Below the pieces are notes generated by a model. That model did no database searches. It had not been told where the DNA came from and saw nothing but the letters and a program-made list of their open reading frames with translations. A DNA stretch of 64,000 nt from NCBI GenBank assembly GCA_964017155.1, contig OZ024862.1, forward strand, positions 27,451,933 through 27,515,932, written 5' to 3'. Made by a program: the position numbers and the translations under genes. Of the stretch, positions 47,331 through 60,470 are shown one piece after another. The first letter of the stretch is position 1. Each line of letters starts with the position of its first letter. This stretch comes from Oasisia sp. SBJ-2009 (Eukaryota; Annelida; Polychaeta; Sabellida; Siboglinidae).

Positions 47331-48020
47331 GATAGGTAGTTATTTAAACTATGTTGCATTTTTTACTTAAAGTATACATTTTTATTTTTATTATTTATTG
47401 ATTTAATATTATAAAAGATTATTTATTATTATCAATAACATTATATATTTATCTACTTATTTATCAAATTAATTTTTACTTGTTTACATTATATCAATAT
47501 GTGTGTATTATGTTGAATATTTATGTTATATTAACTTCCATTGTACAATGTCTTGTAATGCACAGCACCATAGAATATTACTGTATAAATATGGTGCTAT
47601 AAAAATTATACCTCAGTCAACGTTTACATTTATAATTATAATATGTCGCAATGCCCAAAACTCAGAAGGTAATTTTCCTGCCTACCAGCTTCTGATGATT
47701 GGGCTACGTACATTACACGCAGGCCCAAGTAACTACTTGAATATACAATGTCGCTCAGCCGCATAATCTATATGATTCAGCAAAAAAACCTTAGACAACC
47801 AAACATTTCCAGGTTCCCAAAATGGCAACTCGACTATCACGTTAAAACTGTCGAACGAGTATTGCGATTCTCTGCAGCAGCTTGTTTTGTCTTTCGCATG
47901 GCGCACGGGCAACCACACTGCAGTCGCGGGTGGGGAAACCGCGACCGGCGTAGTCTGTTATTACTAGGAGAAAACAGACGCGTACAACTGCATCAACACA
48001 TGGCGTAGGAAGTGGAAGTG
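47330..48020. other. AT-rich then ordinary intron sequence
   Basis: No firm feature. The AT-rich part to about 47500 is probably the 3' region of the preceding LINE. Confidence 0.4.
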
Positions 48021-48021
48021 T

Positions 48022-48208
48022 AGTGAAGTGAAGCGAAGCGAAGCGAAGCGAAGCGAAGCGAAGGGAAGCGAAGCGAAGCGAAGCGAAGCGAAGCGAAGCG
48101 AAGCGAAGCGAAGGGAAGGGAAGGGAAGGGAAGGGAAGGGAAGGGAAGGGAAGGGAAGCGAAGCGAAGCGAAGCGAAGCGAAGCGAAGCGAAGCGAAGTG
48201 AAGCTACC
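48022..48208. repeat. (GAAGC)n/(GAAGG)n pentamer array in blocks
   Basis: Units gaagc flank a central block of gaagg (about 48112-48156), with one gaagg also near 48061. Same phase throughout. Confidence 0.95.
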
Positions 48209-48236
48209 ACCCCTGTTTTATGACGATGTGACTGGA

Positions 48237-48312
48237 CAAATAGAGTCGAATAGATAGGTAGGTCTCTCTCTCTCTCTCTCTTTAGACCTACCTATCTATT
48301 CGACTCTATTTG
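48237..48312. repeat. Perfect 29-bp hairpin with (CT)n loop
   Basis: 48237-48265 and 48284-48312 are exact reverse complements (outer part caaatagagtcgaatagata). The loop 48266-48283 is nearly pure CT. Confidence 0.95.
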
Positions 48313-48452
48313 AATATACAGCGCCAGAGCGACAGAACAAGGTGTATACGTATAATATTACAAAATGAATAGAACATAATGAGTGTTTATTCAACATAAC
48401 CTGGAACCTATAACTGCCAAATACAAATAGGGCCCAATCGAATAAAATAGAA

Positions 48453-48742
<290 letters not shown>

Positions 48743-49074
48743 TAAGAAATTAAGATAACATTGCTACTGGTGTAACGTAATTGCCAAACCTGCAAGTCTT
48801 CTCGGCTGCTGTCCGTTAGGTAGTCAGTCGTTCCCTTCAATCGACTCATCGCCACCCGCACCTGTTTAATGTTATCGTCATCTGGTGTTGCCTTCGACAT
48901 CATGAAACGCCTTTTCCGTTAGTCTTTCGATATGGCTGCAATCAAGACGGGGCAGTGAGAGACAAGAGTGGAATTAAAAACACATCGGAGAGAGAAAGTA
49001 ATTTTGAGACGAGCAATATCTTCTGTCTTTGCTGATCTAAGAATCGGAACGTGTGTGACACCCGGAAAATAATA

Positions 49075-49429
49075 ACAATGCTAATATATTTTATTTGATA
49101 TAGCGCTAATTTTTCATTTCAAATCGTTACGACACATACAAAACGAATAACAAAATATTTAATTGCTATATAAATGTAAATTGTCTACACAATAGTATGC
49201 AAGCTACTTTAAATTTTAAAAACATTAAACGTATATATGTGTCTTGTGTAATGAACATATGGAATGATAATCACATATTAATTTAATATAAGTAAATAAA
49301 AAATGCATATGTGTTTGAAATGTTTCAAAATAATAACATTATATAATATAAATAAATATAGCGTACTTAAATTAATATGTTAAAATAGTTACATTAATTA
49401 ATGCCCACTAAGAAGCAGTAGATACGTAG

Positions 49430-49481
<52 letters not shown>

Positions 49482-49770
49482 TGACAAATCGTACTGCATG
49501 TCTGCAAATGTGGCTGTAATTGATTCCACAACTTAGGGCCTTTAACATTAATACACGCCACTTTATATGTCATTCTACCATATTTTATTTTGTAATTAGT
49601 GTTTATATTGCGTATATTATGATTTTGATATCACATTCTCTCTCAAAGTAACTTAAGGTATGGTCTGGAAGCCAATTGTTGTTAACCTTAAACATAAACA
49701 CCATGTTGTTTAAACCAATCATATCATACACACGCGGAGTATTGAAATAACTAAACATAGGTCTTGTGAA
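49075..49770 (-). mobile_element. LINE C-terminal end, minus strand
   Basis: The minus strand has LNNMVFMFKVNNNWLPDH (about 49690) and KVACINVKGPKLWNQLQPHL (about 49530), the C-terminal motifs of Jockey/L2-group LINEs. It ends with the 3' tail element tagcgctatatcaaataaaa near 49110. Frameshifts are present, and a (TA)n tract (49434-49480) interrupts it. Confidence 0.65.
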
Positions 49771-49859
49771 TTAAACGTACCAATTTTCAAACGTGTTAGC
49801 GCATGTCGCTGTCTTTTTTCCTACAAGCAGGATTGTGGAAGCACTCCCTAAGATTTAAT

Positions 49860-50270
49860 TGACATATGTGTCATTATCAAAGGCGTGGTTTTACCTGGAC
49901 AATTTCGTTATCTCCAGTGCTGCGACGTGGCCCCGGATAAGTTGCTTAGAGTATAAAGTAGACGCCGACACAATAGACGTATGTTTATACCAATACGAAT
50001 ACTATTTGATTACTATCACTACTAGGGCATGTGGACATGAACCTCACTTTGTATCGATCGTTTCGTCTTTGTGAACATACAATGGGTATTGCTGCACATG
50101 CGCGAAGCAATTGTGGATCTTTGAGCGAGTGCGTTATGGTGTTTATGTTACGATGTCTCCAACATTTAATAAATATTACTCTCATCTGCGCAGCCCATAC
50201 TAAAACGATAGCTTATTACATATTGACGGGAAATTGGCGGATGTAGATGGTTGAAATTGGTAGTGTATAA
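49860..50270. other. Intron of the ARM-TIR gene, nothing recognised
   Basis: Short frames only, no domain and no repeat seen. Confidence 0.4.
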
Positions 50271-50274
50271 ACGT

Positions 50275-52853
50275 TGCAAAACAAGCGGAAATATTAATTG
50301 ATAAGTATTATTTTTGTGTTAAGGTTATTCATATAGTTAAACTAGACATATATTGAGTAGTAGTTTTGGTTAAAGTTTATTACTTAACAGTATTTTTGAA
50401 CAGATTAATATAGTAACGGAGGAAGGGTTTACTTTCCTATGTTTAGGGTGTTGGAAAGTGGATTTTCTGACAGCAGAGGTAGCTAGGCTAACGGATATTG
50501 TGAAGGAGATGGAGAAGGGGAGGTGATTTCAAGGAAAACACATTGGGAAAGAACAACGGAAAACATGACATGCATGAAGACGACAGGGGAGAAAGTGACA
50601 GTAGAGAAGGAGGGGGACAAGGGGACAGGAGATGAGAGAAGTATATGCGACAGGAGGAAAGATAAAGTGAAGAAAGGAAGTGAGAGTAGATCTGACCAAA
50701 CGGAAGTCAATTACAAGGATGACGACAGGAAGAAAAGAGGCATGAAAGAAAGGAACAACAGAGAAAGCATTAGGGGGAAAAGTCAGCAACCAGAGATATG
50801 CAAAACGGAGGAGCTATTCTGAAGCAGTGATCGAGGGGGCATTGAGAACAGAAAGTTTATGGGAGATTCCATTTTGCGAAAGACAGACAGGACATTAAGC
50901 AAAGGAGAAGACGTTGTTGTTTGTCTTCCGGGGGCTAGGATAGAGCATGTGACTGAACGGGTAGAGAACGTATTGGGGCATGGCCAGGGAGGATCTATAT
51001 TAGTACATGTAGGGAAGAACAATGCAGACAGGGAGGGAACAACCAGGATAGTACAGCGATGCAGAGAGTTTGGTAGACACACTGAAGAAGACAAGAGTTG
51101 GACAGATTATTATCTCAAGGGGAAGGGGAGCAACATGTGTAAACTGCAAGAGGATGGCAATTAACGCACTAGTAGAACAGATGTGTCGTGGGGAGAGGCT
51201 GAGGCCTCAGCCAAGGACAGGACCTTGTGGCGGAAGATTGTTGTGGCCTTATGTCCCACTGGGGACGAAGAGGTTTAAGTAAGTAAGTAAGAGCAGATGT
51301 GTGAAGAGGAAGGAGTTGGATTTGTAGATTTGTGGGGATACTTTGTTCGGAAAGAAGACATGCATATGCGAGATGGCCTCCATCTAATCGGAAAGGGTGC
51401 AGCAGTGTTTTCAGGGAACCTGCTTCGCCCTATGGACAATGGAACAGGTTGCACTTATTTAAACTAGAATCCAAATACTAGAGGCATAGATAAAGACAGC
51501 ACAAAGAAATCAGCAAAGAACAGCCTGGAAAGCCCTACGGAATTTGATTATAAATGTGTTTGTTTAAATGCGAGGAGCATAGTAAACAAAAGAAATGAAC
51601 TAAACATTGTGGTAGAAGATCTTGACCCTCACATAATAGGTATAATTGAATCTTATAGGCCACCACCGATATATCAGATGCCGAATAGGAATGACAGGAT
51701 ATGTAATGTTTAGGAAAGATAGATTAGGAAGAAGGGGAGGCGGAGTTATTTTATATATTAAAGAATCCATCCAGGCTTATTAAATAAAATTGGAAAAAGA
51801 AGCAGAATGTGAAGAAGCTGTCTGGTGTAACATAGTTACAGGAAACTGAACACTAACTGTTGGGTTAGTTTATCGGAGTCCAAACATAAGCATAGAAGAT
51901 AATGAAAAAGTACATAACGCTATAAAAGAAGTGAGTAAACGGGACTGTCTTATTGTGGGGGATTTTAGCCATGGGCATATACAGTGAACATCTCTACAGA
52001 GAACTGAGAGAGAGGATCATGAGTTTTTTTATTTAGTACAAGATAGTTTCCTTTCTCAACATGTGTTAGACTCAACCAGGTGCAAGAATGTGTTGGACAT
52101 AGTTTTGAGCTCACAAAAGGAATTTGTTGATAATATCAAGATATGTGAGCCACTGGGGTGTAGTGATAACAACCAGATATATTTTATCATCAAAGTAAAG
52201 GGAGAACGGAATAGAAAAATAAGGTACAGGAAATATTTTCACAAAGGAAGATATAAGGACATGAGGGAATAGTTAGCAACAATAGACTGGAATAACACTC
52301 TGAAGAATAAGACAGAAACAGAACGCTGGAATATCTTGGAGTGAAATTGACTACTTCGTCGACAGATTTGTCCCCTTGAACAAAACAATGGAATCGGCCA
52401 AAGAAGAAACACTTATCGAAGGAAGCCATTAGAAAAATCAAGTACAAGCAAATGATGTGGAAGACATATAGACATACTGGATGTGAAGAAGACTTAATCA
52501 AGCTACAGCTGAAATTGTAAATTCAAAGAGAAGCTACGAGCATAAATTTGCTTTCAATATAAAACAAGACAACAAGAGTTTTTATGCGTATGTTCGAAGT
52601 AAGCAGAACGTTCAGGATAAGGTCGGTCCTCTAGAAGGTATTTATGGAAACATAATAACAGAAGGATTCTTAATGACAGAACACCTAAATGAGTACTTTA
52701 GTTTGGTGTTTACCAGGGAAGATATTAGTATATTACCAGTACTACAGACTAAGTTCGAAGGGGGAGAGTCTGATTATTTAGGACAACTAATTGTAACCCC
52801 AAAAATGGTAGCTATAAAAATAAGAGATATGAAGGATAATAATGTTGACGGTC
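50275..52853 (+). mobile_element. CR1-like LINE, second copy, decayed
   Basis: Same family as 5783-7815. The leader (50275-50400) matches the tandem-unit 5'UTR there. ORF1 (50523-51460) has MGDSILRKTDRTLSKGEDVV, CLPGARI and ILVHVGKNNADREG with several frameshifts. ORF2 starts near 51540 (CLNARSIVNKRNELN, DPHIIGI) and decays through the endonuclease to about 52853, at the reverse-transcriptase N-terminal block ending NNVDG. There it is joined to an unrelated LINE. Confidence 0.8.
51187..51289 (+). mobile_element. 103-bp insertion with (TAAG)n tail and 13-bp target duplication
   Basis: The CR1-like copy at 6.18 kb lacks this segment, giving the empty site. The duplicated target is agaacagatgtgt (51174-51186) and agagcagatgtgt (51290-51302). 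The insert ends taagtaagtaagtaag and includes ccactggggacgaagaggtt. A short retroposed tail of an RTE-like LINE or a SINE fits. Confidence 0.85.
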
Positions 52854-54450
52854 AACACGTAGATGATTTAATATTGACCTACAACACTTTTCTTTCTGAC
52901 TGCCTAGACAAGCACGCTCCTTGGCGCAACGTGCGTATAAAGAGCAATTCGCCGCATCCGTGGTATGACACTGAGGTCGATGAAGCAAGAAGGAAGAGGC
53001 GAGTGTGTGAGAATGTGTGGAGAAGAACACAGCTTGAAATACATCGCCAAATATACATCAAAGCTGGCGACGACTGCACTACAATGTTTGCTAGGAAGAA
53101 AACCCAACACTATCGAGAACAATTACAGAACGCTAATATCAAGGACATGTTTAGCATTCTTAGATCATTTGACGTCCAACGATTGCAACTTCCCGCATTT
53201 TGCTTAATGGTGGATGGTTGTGATACATTCTCGCGTTTCATCCCAGAAAAGATCGACAAATTACTGGTTAATTTGCATCGCACTACTGCCGTTGACTCGG
53301 AACCACTGCATCCATCGAAGTACAACCGCCGACATTTTTAATATTCTTGGCAATACCGGTGAAACATGCATATTCGATCCACTACCTACTACACAACTAC
53401 GTGACAACGTGGAAAGTATGATACCTATCATGACATATGTTACTAACGCTTCGCTCGAAAACGCAGTAATGCCTGCACTGCTTTAGCAGGCAATTGTCCG
53501 GCCATTGCTCAAGAAGCAATCACTCAACAAGGACATACTCCTTAACTACCGCCCAATTTGCAATCTAAGCCACTCAGCGAATGCAAGATTGTTTCCAATC
53601 AGCCTACAGGAAGAACCATTCAACAGAAATAGCATTGTTGTGCTAAATGCCATGAAAGGCGCTATGGACAATAGACACGGCACGGCACTTGTTCTGATTG
53701 ACTTCAGTGCGGCCTTTGACACTGTCAACCACAACATAATGATCCGGCGGCTTCAGTTACGTTACGGCTTTGTTGGCAAGGCGCTTGTCTGGCTGCAATC
53801 CTATCTGGAGGGACGGACCCAGCGAGTTATCGTTCGTGATACGTCATCAAATACAACACGTGTGACATCCGGTGTCTCGCAAGGTTCAGTGCTGGGTCCA
53901 TTGCTATTTTTGCTGTACGTACAGCCCATTGGGGACATCATTACAGCGCATGGACTTTGTTTCCATCATTACGCTGATGACCTGCAGTTGTACTTTCATT
54001 TTGATCTAACAGCGACAGCATTATCAGCTACTCCACGACACATGGAATACTGTTTAAATGTTGTCAATATGTGGATGGCATCTAACTGCATGTGTATGAA
54101 TAACAACAAAACCGAATATCCGCCGGTAATACCGAAGACTGCCGCCGCCACTGCGCTTGTTGACGGTAGTGTTATACGTGTAGGGGATGCCACGATTACT
54201 GCCTCAAGATTTGTTCGTAACCTTGGTGTTGTCATTGATCGCCACCTTGATTTTAAGAAACAAGTTTCGATCATTGTCAGTGTGTGTTCATTCCACCTCC
54301 GCCATGTCAATACGACGAGTCGTTACCTCCCAATGGCGACTAAGGAACGTGGGGTCAACGCCATTATAACATTACGACTTGATTTAGTCTCGCTTAACCG
54401 ACTGTCGGTCGGCTGCGGAACTACGCCGAGAAGACAGTCTGGTTAGTTAC
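52854..54450 (+). mobile_element. L2-like LINE reverse transcriptase region
   Basis: Blocks: LDKHAPWRNVRIKSNSPHPW (52910), RRKRRVCENVWRRTQLEIHR (52990), LNYRPICNLSHSANA (53545), LVLIDFSAAFDTVNHNIMIR (53690), GVSQGSVLGPLLFLLYVQPI (53870), HHYADDLQLYFHF (53965) and RNLGVVIDRHLDFKKQV (54215). The catalytic YADD is intact. Breaks occur at 53340, 53485, an internal deletion near 53600, and after 54330. Confidence 0.85.
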
Positions 54451-54480
54451 TCGGCTGTTGTTTGTTTATCCGCGTGATCT

Positions 54481-54527
54481 ACACAATGCTGCCACATCAT
54501 GTAATTAATGATGTGGCAGCATTGTGT
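54481..54527. repeat. Perfect 20-bp hairpin
   Basis: acacaatgctgccacatcat and its exact complement flank a 7-base loop (gtaatta). A partial copy (acaatgctgccacctcac) is at 54733. It lies in the 3' region of the L2-like LINE. Confidence 0.9.
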
Positions 54528-54890
54528 CGTAATTAATTATATATTGGCAAGGATATATGCCGTAATTAATTATACACTGCCGTAATTAATTATATATTTA
54601 TAAACAACTGTAAATTTGTATTTTTATTTATTTTGTGTTAATATAAGTCTAATTATGAATAATTTTTATAATACCGCATTATTTGATAAAAATGTATATT
54701 TATTTAATGTGTATGCTATCCGTGTGGTGCTAGACAATGCTGCCACCTCACGGATACTAGTTAATCCTGCCGTAATTCTTATTTTATAAATAACTGTAGA
54801 TTTAAATTGTTTCTTAATTTTGTGATAATATAAGTTCAATGTTGAATACTTTTCATATGATATCATTATCTTGTAAAAGTATACCGTTAT

Positions 54891-54960
54891 TTAAATTTTT
54901 ATTTCATCGTTGGACTGAGAGCCAATCAGCGTCTCAACCCTAATCTGGGTCTGTTGGAAA
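54891..54960 (-). repeat. Short dispersed repeat, related to 8990-9075
   Basis: Reverse complement reads gagacgctgattggctctca followed by an A/T-rich end, matching the 9-kb copy. Confidence 0.45.
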
Positions 54961-54994
54961 TGCAGACCCATTGTTTCTCCAGGCGGGTGTGAGG

Positions 54995-56044
54995 CGACCG
55001 ACCGACCGACCGACCGACCGACCGACCGACCGACCGACCGACCGACCGACCGACCGACCGACCGACCGACCGACCGACCGACCGACCGACCGACCGACCG
55101 ACCGACCGACCGACCGACCGACCGACCGACCGACCGACCGACCGACCGACCGACCGACCGACCGACCGACCGACCGACCGACCGACCGACCGACCGACCG
55201 ACCGACCGACCGACCGACCGACCGACCGACCGACCGACCGACCGACCGAACGAACGAACGAACGAACGAACGAACGAACGAACGAACGAACGAACGAACG
55301 AACGAACGAACGAACGAACGAACGAACGAACGAACGAACGAACGAACGAACGAACGAACGAACGAACGAACGAACGAACGAACGAACGAACGAACGAACG
55401 AACGAACGAACGAACGAACGAACGAACGAACGAACGAACGAACGAACGAACGAACGAACGAACGAACGAACGAACGAACGAACGAACGAACGAACGAACG
55501 AACGAACGAACGAACGAACGAACGAACGAACGAACGAACGAACGAACGAACGAACGAACGAACGAACGAACGAACGAACGAACGAACGAACGAACCACCG
55601 AACGAACCACCGAACGAACCACCGAACGAACCACCGAACGAACCACCGAACGAACCACCGAACGAACCACCGAACCGCCGAACCGCCGAACCGCCGAACC
55701 GCCGAACGACCGAACGACCGAACGACCGAACGACCGAACGACCGAACGACCGAACGACCGAACGACCGAACGACCGAACGACCGAACGACCGACCGACCG
55801 ACCGAACGACCGAACGACCGACCGACCGACCGACCGACCGACCGACCGACCGACCGACCGACCGACCGACCGACCGACCGACCGACCGACCGACCGACCG
55901 ACCGACCGACCGACCGACCGACCGACCGACCGACCGACCGACCGACCGACCGACCGACCGACCGACCGACCGACCGACCGACCGACCGACCGACCGACCG
56001 ACCGACCGTCCGACCGACCGACCGACCGACCGACCGACCGACCG
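54995..56044. repeat. 1.05-kb tetramer array, CCGA and CGAA blocks
   Basis: CCGA units (to about 55248), CGAA units (55249-55594), then higher-order 12-mers of CGAA/CCAC type (55595-55671), CGCCGAAC units, alternating GACC/GAAC 8-mers (55704-55815), and CCGA again to 56044 with one T variant near 56009. No unit gives a stop in three of the frames, producing ~390-codon artefact frames on both strands. Confidence 0.97.
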
Positions 56045-57050
56045 ATATCGATCGATCGACCAATCAGTATATCGATAGAATGCGAAGTGCCAGGAATGTT
56101 ATATTCCGTTCTGTATCGCGTTCGTACGAGGAACATTTAGACACACGAGTAGTAAACTCAAGCAGTAGAGACGTCGCTTCAAGAACATGGGCTAGAAAGG
56201 CACCAAAATATAGACACGGTTTTGACAAATACGTTACTCTTTCTGTATTTGTGTTTTATCAACTAATCTTGCTTAGGTTATCTTGAACTACATTTGTCGA
56301 AATTAATTGTAACTTATTTGTAGTATGAGTGTTGCAGAGTCACTGACAATATTTAGCTGTCAGATATGTCACTACAATTACATAAAGGTTATCCGGAATA
56401 CAAGTGTTTTATAATAAAACAATTCTGTATTTTTGATCAAATGTACAGACATAGTAACCAGCAAGTGTCGTAATCTATCACATGAACATATATACTCCGG
56501 CCGGAGTCCTGGCACTGGTTGTAAACCACACGGTTGTAATGTCTCCGATATTACACAACCATTAAAGTTATACTTTGTTGCGTGCCGATCGAGACTGAGA
56601 ATTCTCTCGAACCAACCGATAAGCCGAACTGCGAGAGGCGAAAACGCAACCACGCATCTACACACACGCACGCATACATACACTCACACAAATACTTAGA
56701 GAAAAGTGAAAAAAAGATCGAGCTCATATCACTAAATAGAGTCGTGCCTGCCACATGTTTTAATAAAATAAAATGAAGAAACGTAAATACACAGCTGTGT
56801 ACCTATGCTTTGGAGATTTCTGTGGATCTGGCCTCACTGAAAGATTGAAAAAATTATAAAGCACATTAAAGTAGTTGAGGGAAAGTAATTGAGCGAGTAA
56901 CATATTTTATTTATACAAACTGTACACATCGTAACGTCGAGAGGTAGGAAAACGTAACACATCATTCCAACTTTGCATATTAGCGTTTAATTAATGTGAT
57001 GCCATTTCTGACGCACAATCAAAGGAAATATAATGATACCACTCTGAACA
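56045..57050. other. Nothing firm
   Basis: No recognised coding or element end. It starts with a short (ATCG)n remnant of the array. Confidence 0.4.
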
Positions 57051-57119
57051 TTAGTGAGTACATATTATACAGGATTTTTAATAGAGGAGGACATTAGTAT
57101 AACAGGCTGTCAGCGCGCG

Positions 57120-57599
<480 letters not shown>

Positions 57600-57615
57600 A
57601 GTGAAGAAGACGTAC

Positions 57616-57758
57616 CTTGTCAGTGTTGTAGGATAGTTTGGCGACGTTTAGGGTGACGACCGACGAGTCTCCAGGTCTGAGTCGATAGCGAACACACCCG
57701 GTCGGCACGGACAACTCTGACCGACTGTAGCTGCTCACGTGTTCATAAACACCGCAAC
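57616..57758 (-). CDS. ARM-TIR gene, first visible exon
   Basis: Acceptor TTGTGTAG|GTTGCG at 57758 and donor GACAAG|GTACGT at 57616, 143 bases. It starts with two bases of a split codon and ends in phase 0. It encodes [20 protein letters not shown], then [17 protein letters not shown]. Joined to the next exon it gives LAKL-type armadillo helix text continuing into VIALAVSP. Its acceptor phase requires an upstream exon ending one base into a codon; none is found to the right within the window. A (CA)n array lies beside the donor. Confidence 0.75.
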
Positions 57759-57899
57759 CTACACAAATGTATTCGCATGTAGAATATAGCATTATTACTG
57801 TAAGTCGAGGTTCTCTCAGTTCACAGTTCAGAGCGTCGCTGGTAATATTTACAACTGCATAAATACAGGCCGCTAGGACCACGCCAATGTTTACCTAGT

Positions 57900-58400
57900 G
57901 CCAACTTACAAACAGCAATTGAAGTGTGTTAAGCCAACCGTGAAAACCTTGAAATTGCGTTCTGCGAACAATAATTTATTAACGGTTGTGCGGACACACT
58001 TGAAGCCGGTGATAATTCATTTGTGGTCGCAGCAGCGACCTTATGGAACCCTCTGCATAACAACATTAAGACGTCAGCCTATTTAGACACCTTCAAGGCA
58101 CGACTAAAGCGCATTTCTTTCTAACTGTTCTCCCGGCTTAGTTTAATGTTTATGTACTTTTATCGATATTTTATTTAGCCTATTTCTATATTTATTACAC
58201 GTATATACATTTATTCAGCTTCAATAATTCATGTTATTATATTTAATTTTTTATTGTTTATATGTTACTAGTATATTTACGTGTTTTTTATTCTGGTGTG
58301 TGTTTGTATTTTAGGATTTTAATGTATGTAAAGCGCCACGTACAATTTGAAATTGGATGTGGCGCTATATTAAATAAAATGTATTATTACTATTACTATT
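57900..58400 (+). mobile_element. L2-like LINE 3' end with tail
   Basis: Decayed C-terminal coding (LRSANNNLLTVVRTHLKP, then GRSSDLMEPSA, 57950-58060) is followed by a 3' region. It ends with gcgccacgtac...ggatgtggcgctatattaaa (58330-58375), the tail element seen at 19.8, 41.3, 49.1 and 62.3 kb. Confidence 0.65.
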
Positions 58401-58626
58401 ATTATTAGTATTAGTGTTAGTGTTAGTGTTAGTGTTAGTGTTAGTGTTAGTGTTAGTGTTAGTGTTTGTATTAGTATTAGTATTAGTATTAGTATTAGTA
58501 TTAGTATTAGTATTAGTATTAGTATTAGTATTAGTATTAGTATTAGTATTAGTATTAGTATTAGTATTAGTATTAGTATTAGTATTAGTATTAGTATTAG
58601 TATTAGTATTAGTATTAGTATTAGTA
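58401..58626. repeat. (TTAGTG)n then (TTAGTA)n array grown from a LINE tail
   Basis: attattactattactattattatt passes into ttagtg units (to about 58465) and then about 27 ttagta units to 58626. It starts exactly at the 3' tail of the L2-like LINE. Confidence 0.95.
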
Positions 58627-59700
58627 TAATTAGTGGATGGGATTCCTCCCAAATTACTATTGGAAACTATAAAACAAATCAGCATACCGCTTGCGACAGT
58701 GTTCAATTTGTCATTAGACGAGGGAATAGTTCAGTTAGAATGGAAAGAAGCAAACATTATACCATTATTTAAAAAAGGTTCGAGAATCGGATTCGGAATA
58801 GGAATCGGAAGTGTTTATTGACCCAATAAAAATATACATAAAGCAATGTTCATAGAAATTACCTACAGTTAAATTATAAAATAATATTACATTAGTCGGA
58901 AAATGTTGTCGGAAAATAGCTCAGATGAGCTAATGTTACCAAATTATCATGTAACCGACGTTAAATAAAGTTTCTTGTATCTTGTAACTTGTATTAGTAC
59001 CACTTTGCAGCAAACGGCCAAGTAATTGCGTAAGAAATATCAGAAATGTAATTATAAGTGATTATGAATTGTTACTGTAGGTAAAATAACCAGGGGTCGA
59101 GGAGACTGTTACTAAAACCATTTTGGTCGCTCTCGTGGCAGCCATCCCATTAATTACATCACAATTAAATATAGTTGGCTATATGAACTACTTCCAAATA
59201 AACACATGTGCATAATACAGCAAAACTCGAATGTCATTACTGGTAACAAATGTCACAAATCTCAATAAACAAACAACACAATTAGTACATTAAGTTCACT
59301 TGGAAATTAGCAAATGATTACAATCTCATAGTTATATAACACTACTTAGTATATGTACATTTACGGAGGTATACAAAATGAAACACTGTAAATTAGTACA
59401 TTGATTGTTATGAATGTCCATATATATAACAGTTTAGTCAAAAAAGCAGTGTTTTGTAATGTTTTAGAAAATAATCTTTTGCGTCACTAATAAATCCTCG
59501 TAAACTGTGGTTGATTTTCTTGTTAAAAATAAATTCATAAACCCATCTCAAAGTGGGTTTTTAAAAGCGAGGTCATGCTTAACAAATATATATGTTATGC
59601 ATTTTGGAAAATGTCACAAAGTGGGTATATGAGGGATCACCAGTAGATGTAATCTACTTAGATTTAAAAAAGCCACATCAAAGATTACTACTTAAACGGA
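58627..59700 (+). mobile_element. CR1-like LINE reverse transcriptase fragment
   Basis: VDGIPPKLLLETIKQISIPL and EWKEANIIPLFKKGSR (58627-58790) are the N-terminal reverse-transcriptase blocks. After a gap, 59545-59695 encodes SQSGFLKARSCLTN-like and SPVDVIYLDLKK text, the next blocks of the same domain ('PVDVIYLDF.KAFD..PH.RLL'), split over two frames. It starts at the VDG codons where the CR1-like copy at 52853 ends. Confidence 0.7.
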
Positions 59701-60055
59701 CGGTCATCGTGGGACGTCGTGGGGCATCAGCTATGTGAGTTCCAAAAATCATGGCATCGGCCGGGTGTCGTACGTCGAGCCGATGTCGGCCGGCGGTATC
59801 AAATATGTTTGATACTGCCGGCCGGCCGACGCCCGCCCGACGCCCGGTCGGCAGATGTTTTTGTTTGTTTGCCACAAAAGCAGCACTTGCAGCAACAAAA
59901 ATAGGCATGAATTCATTCTCTGAGTCCGCCATGATGAACTGTTGGATGTAGGTCAAATGGGCGGGCATATTGAATCTCTCTATGGACAAAAAATAAAACT
60001 AATTTGAAATTTAAATTAAAAGTGCTTAAATTATGAAATCGGCCGGCATGGTGAC
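59700..60055 (-). mobile_element. Harbinger-like element, inverted relative of 45277-45754
   Basis: The complement carries MADSENEFMPIFVAASAAFV and the ggccgg-rich blocks in the order of the 45-kb copy. The ends are damaged, so no target duplication is visible. Confidence 0.75.
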
Positions 60056-60260
60056 TGCCGAATTAGCATACGAGTGAACTATGCATATTATAGTTTATGT
60101 TAATCATTTATTGATGCGCTTCCTTTCTTGCAATTATTATTAATAAACATAACAAAACCTCACAATCATCGTTACTTGTAACTATCACAGATTGATGGTA
60201 AATACAAAGACAACAAGATTTAAATGTTCACAGTAGTGGTGGAGGAGCGGAGGTGGTGGT

Positions 60261-60470
60261 GAGGACAAAATTAAAAGCGACTTACATCGATGAATACAGC
60301 ATTCGAGTGGGAAGTCTTTGTGGTCTTATCCCATGATGCCAAGGGTGGACTAGACCACAACTGCTGAGGGGTGGAAGGTTGGCTTAGACAACCGTTTACG
60401 TTATTGCACAATACATAACCACCATAAAATTACTTTTGGCTTTACCAAGAAGTTGACATTTATGTGTTGT
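60261..60470 (+). repeat. 205-bp direct repeat, copy 1
   Basis: Near-identical to 60849-61055 (shared gcattcgagtgggaagtctt and gaggggtggaaggttggctt). The two copies end together near gaagttgacattta. Confidence 0.9.

Noticed and set aside
54891..56140. ~390-codon frames (R-P-T-D, V-R-S-F, S-V-G-R)
   Set aside because: Tetramer array without stops on both strands; no start context, splice site or domain.
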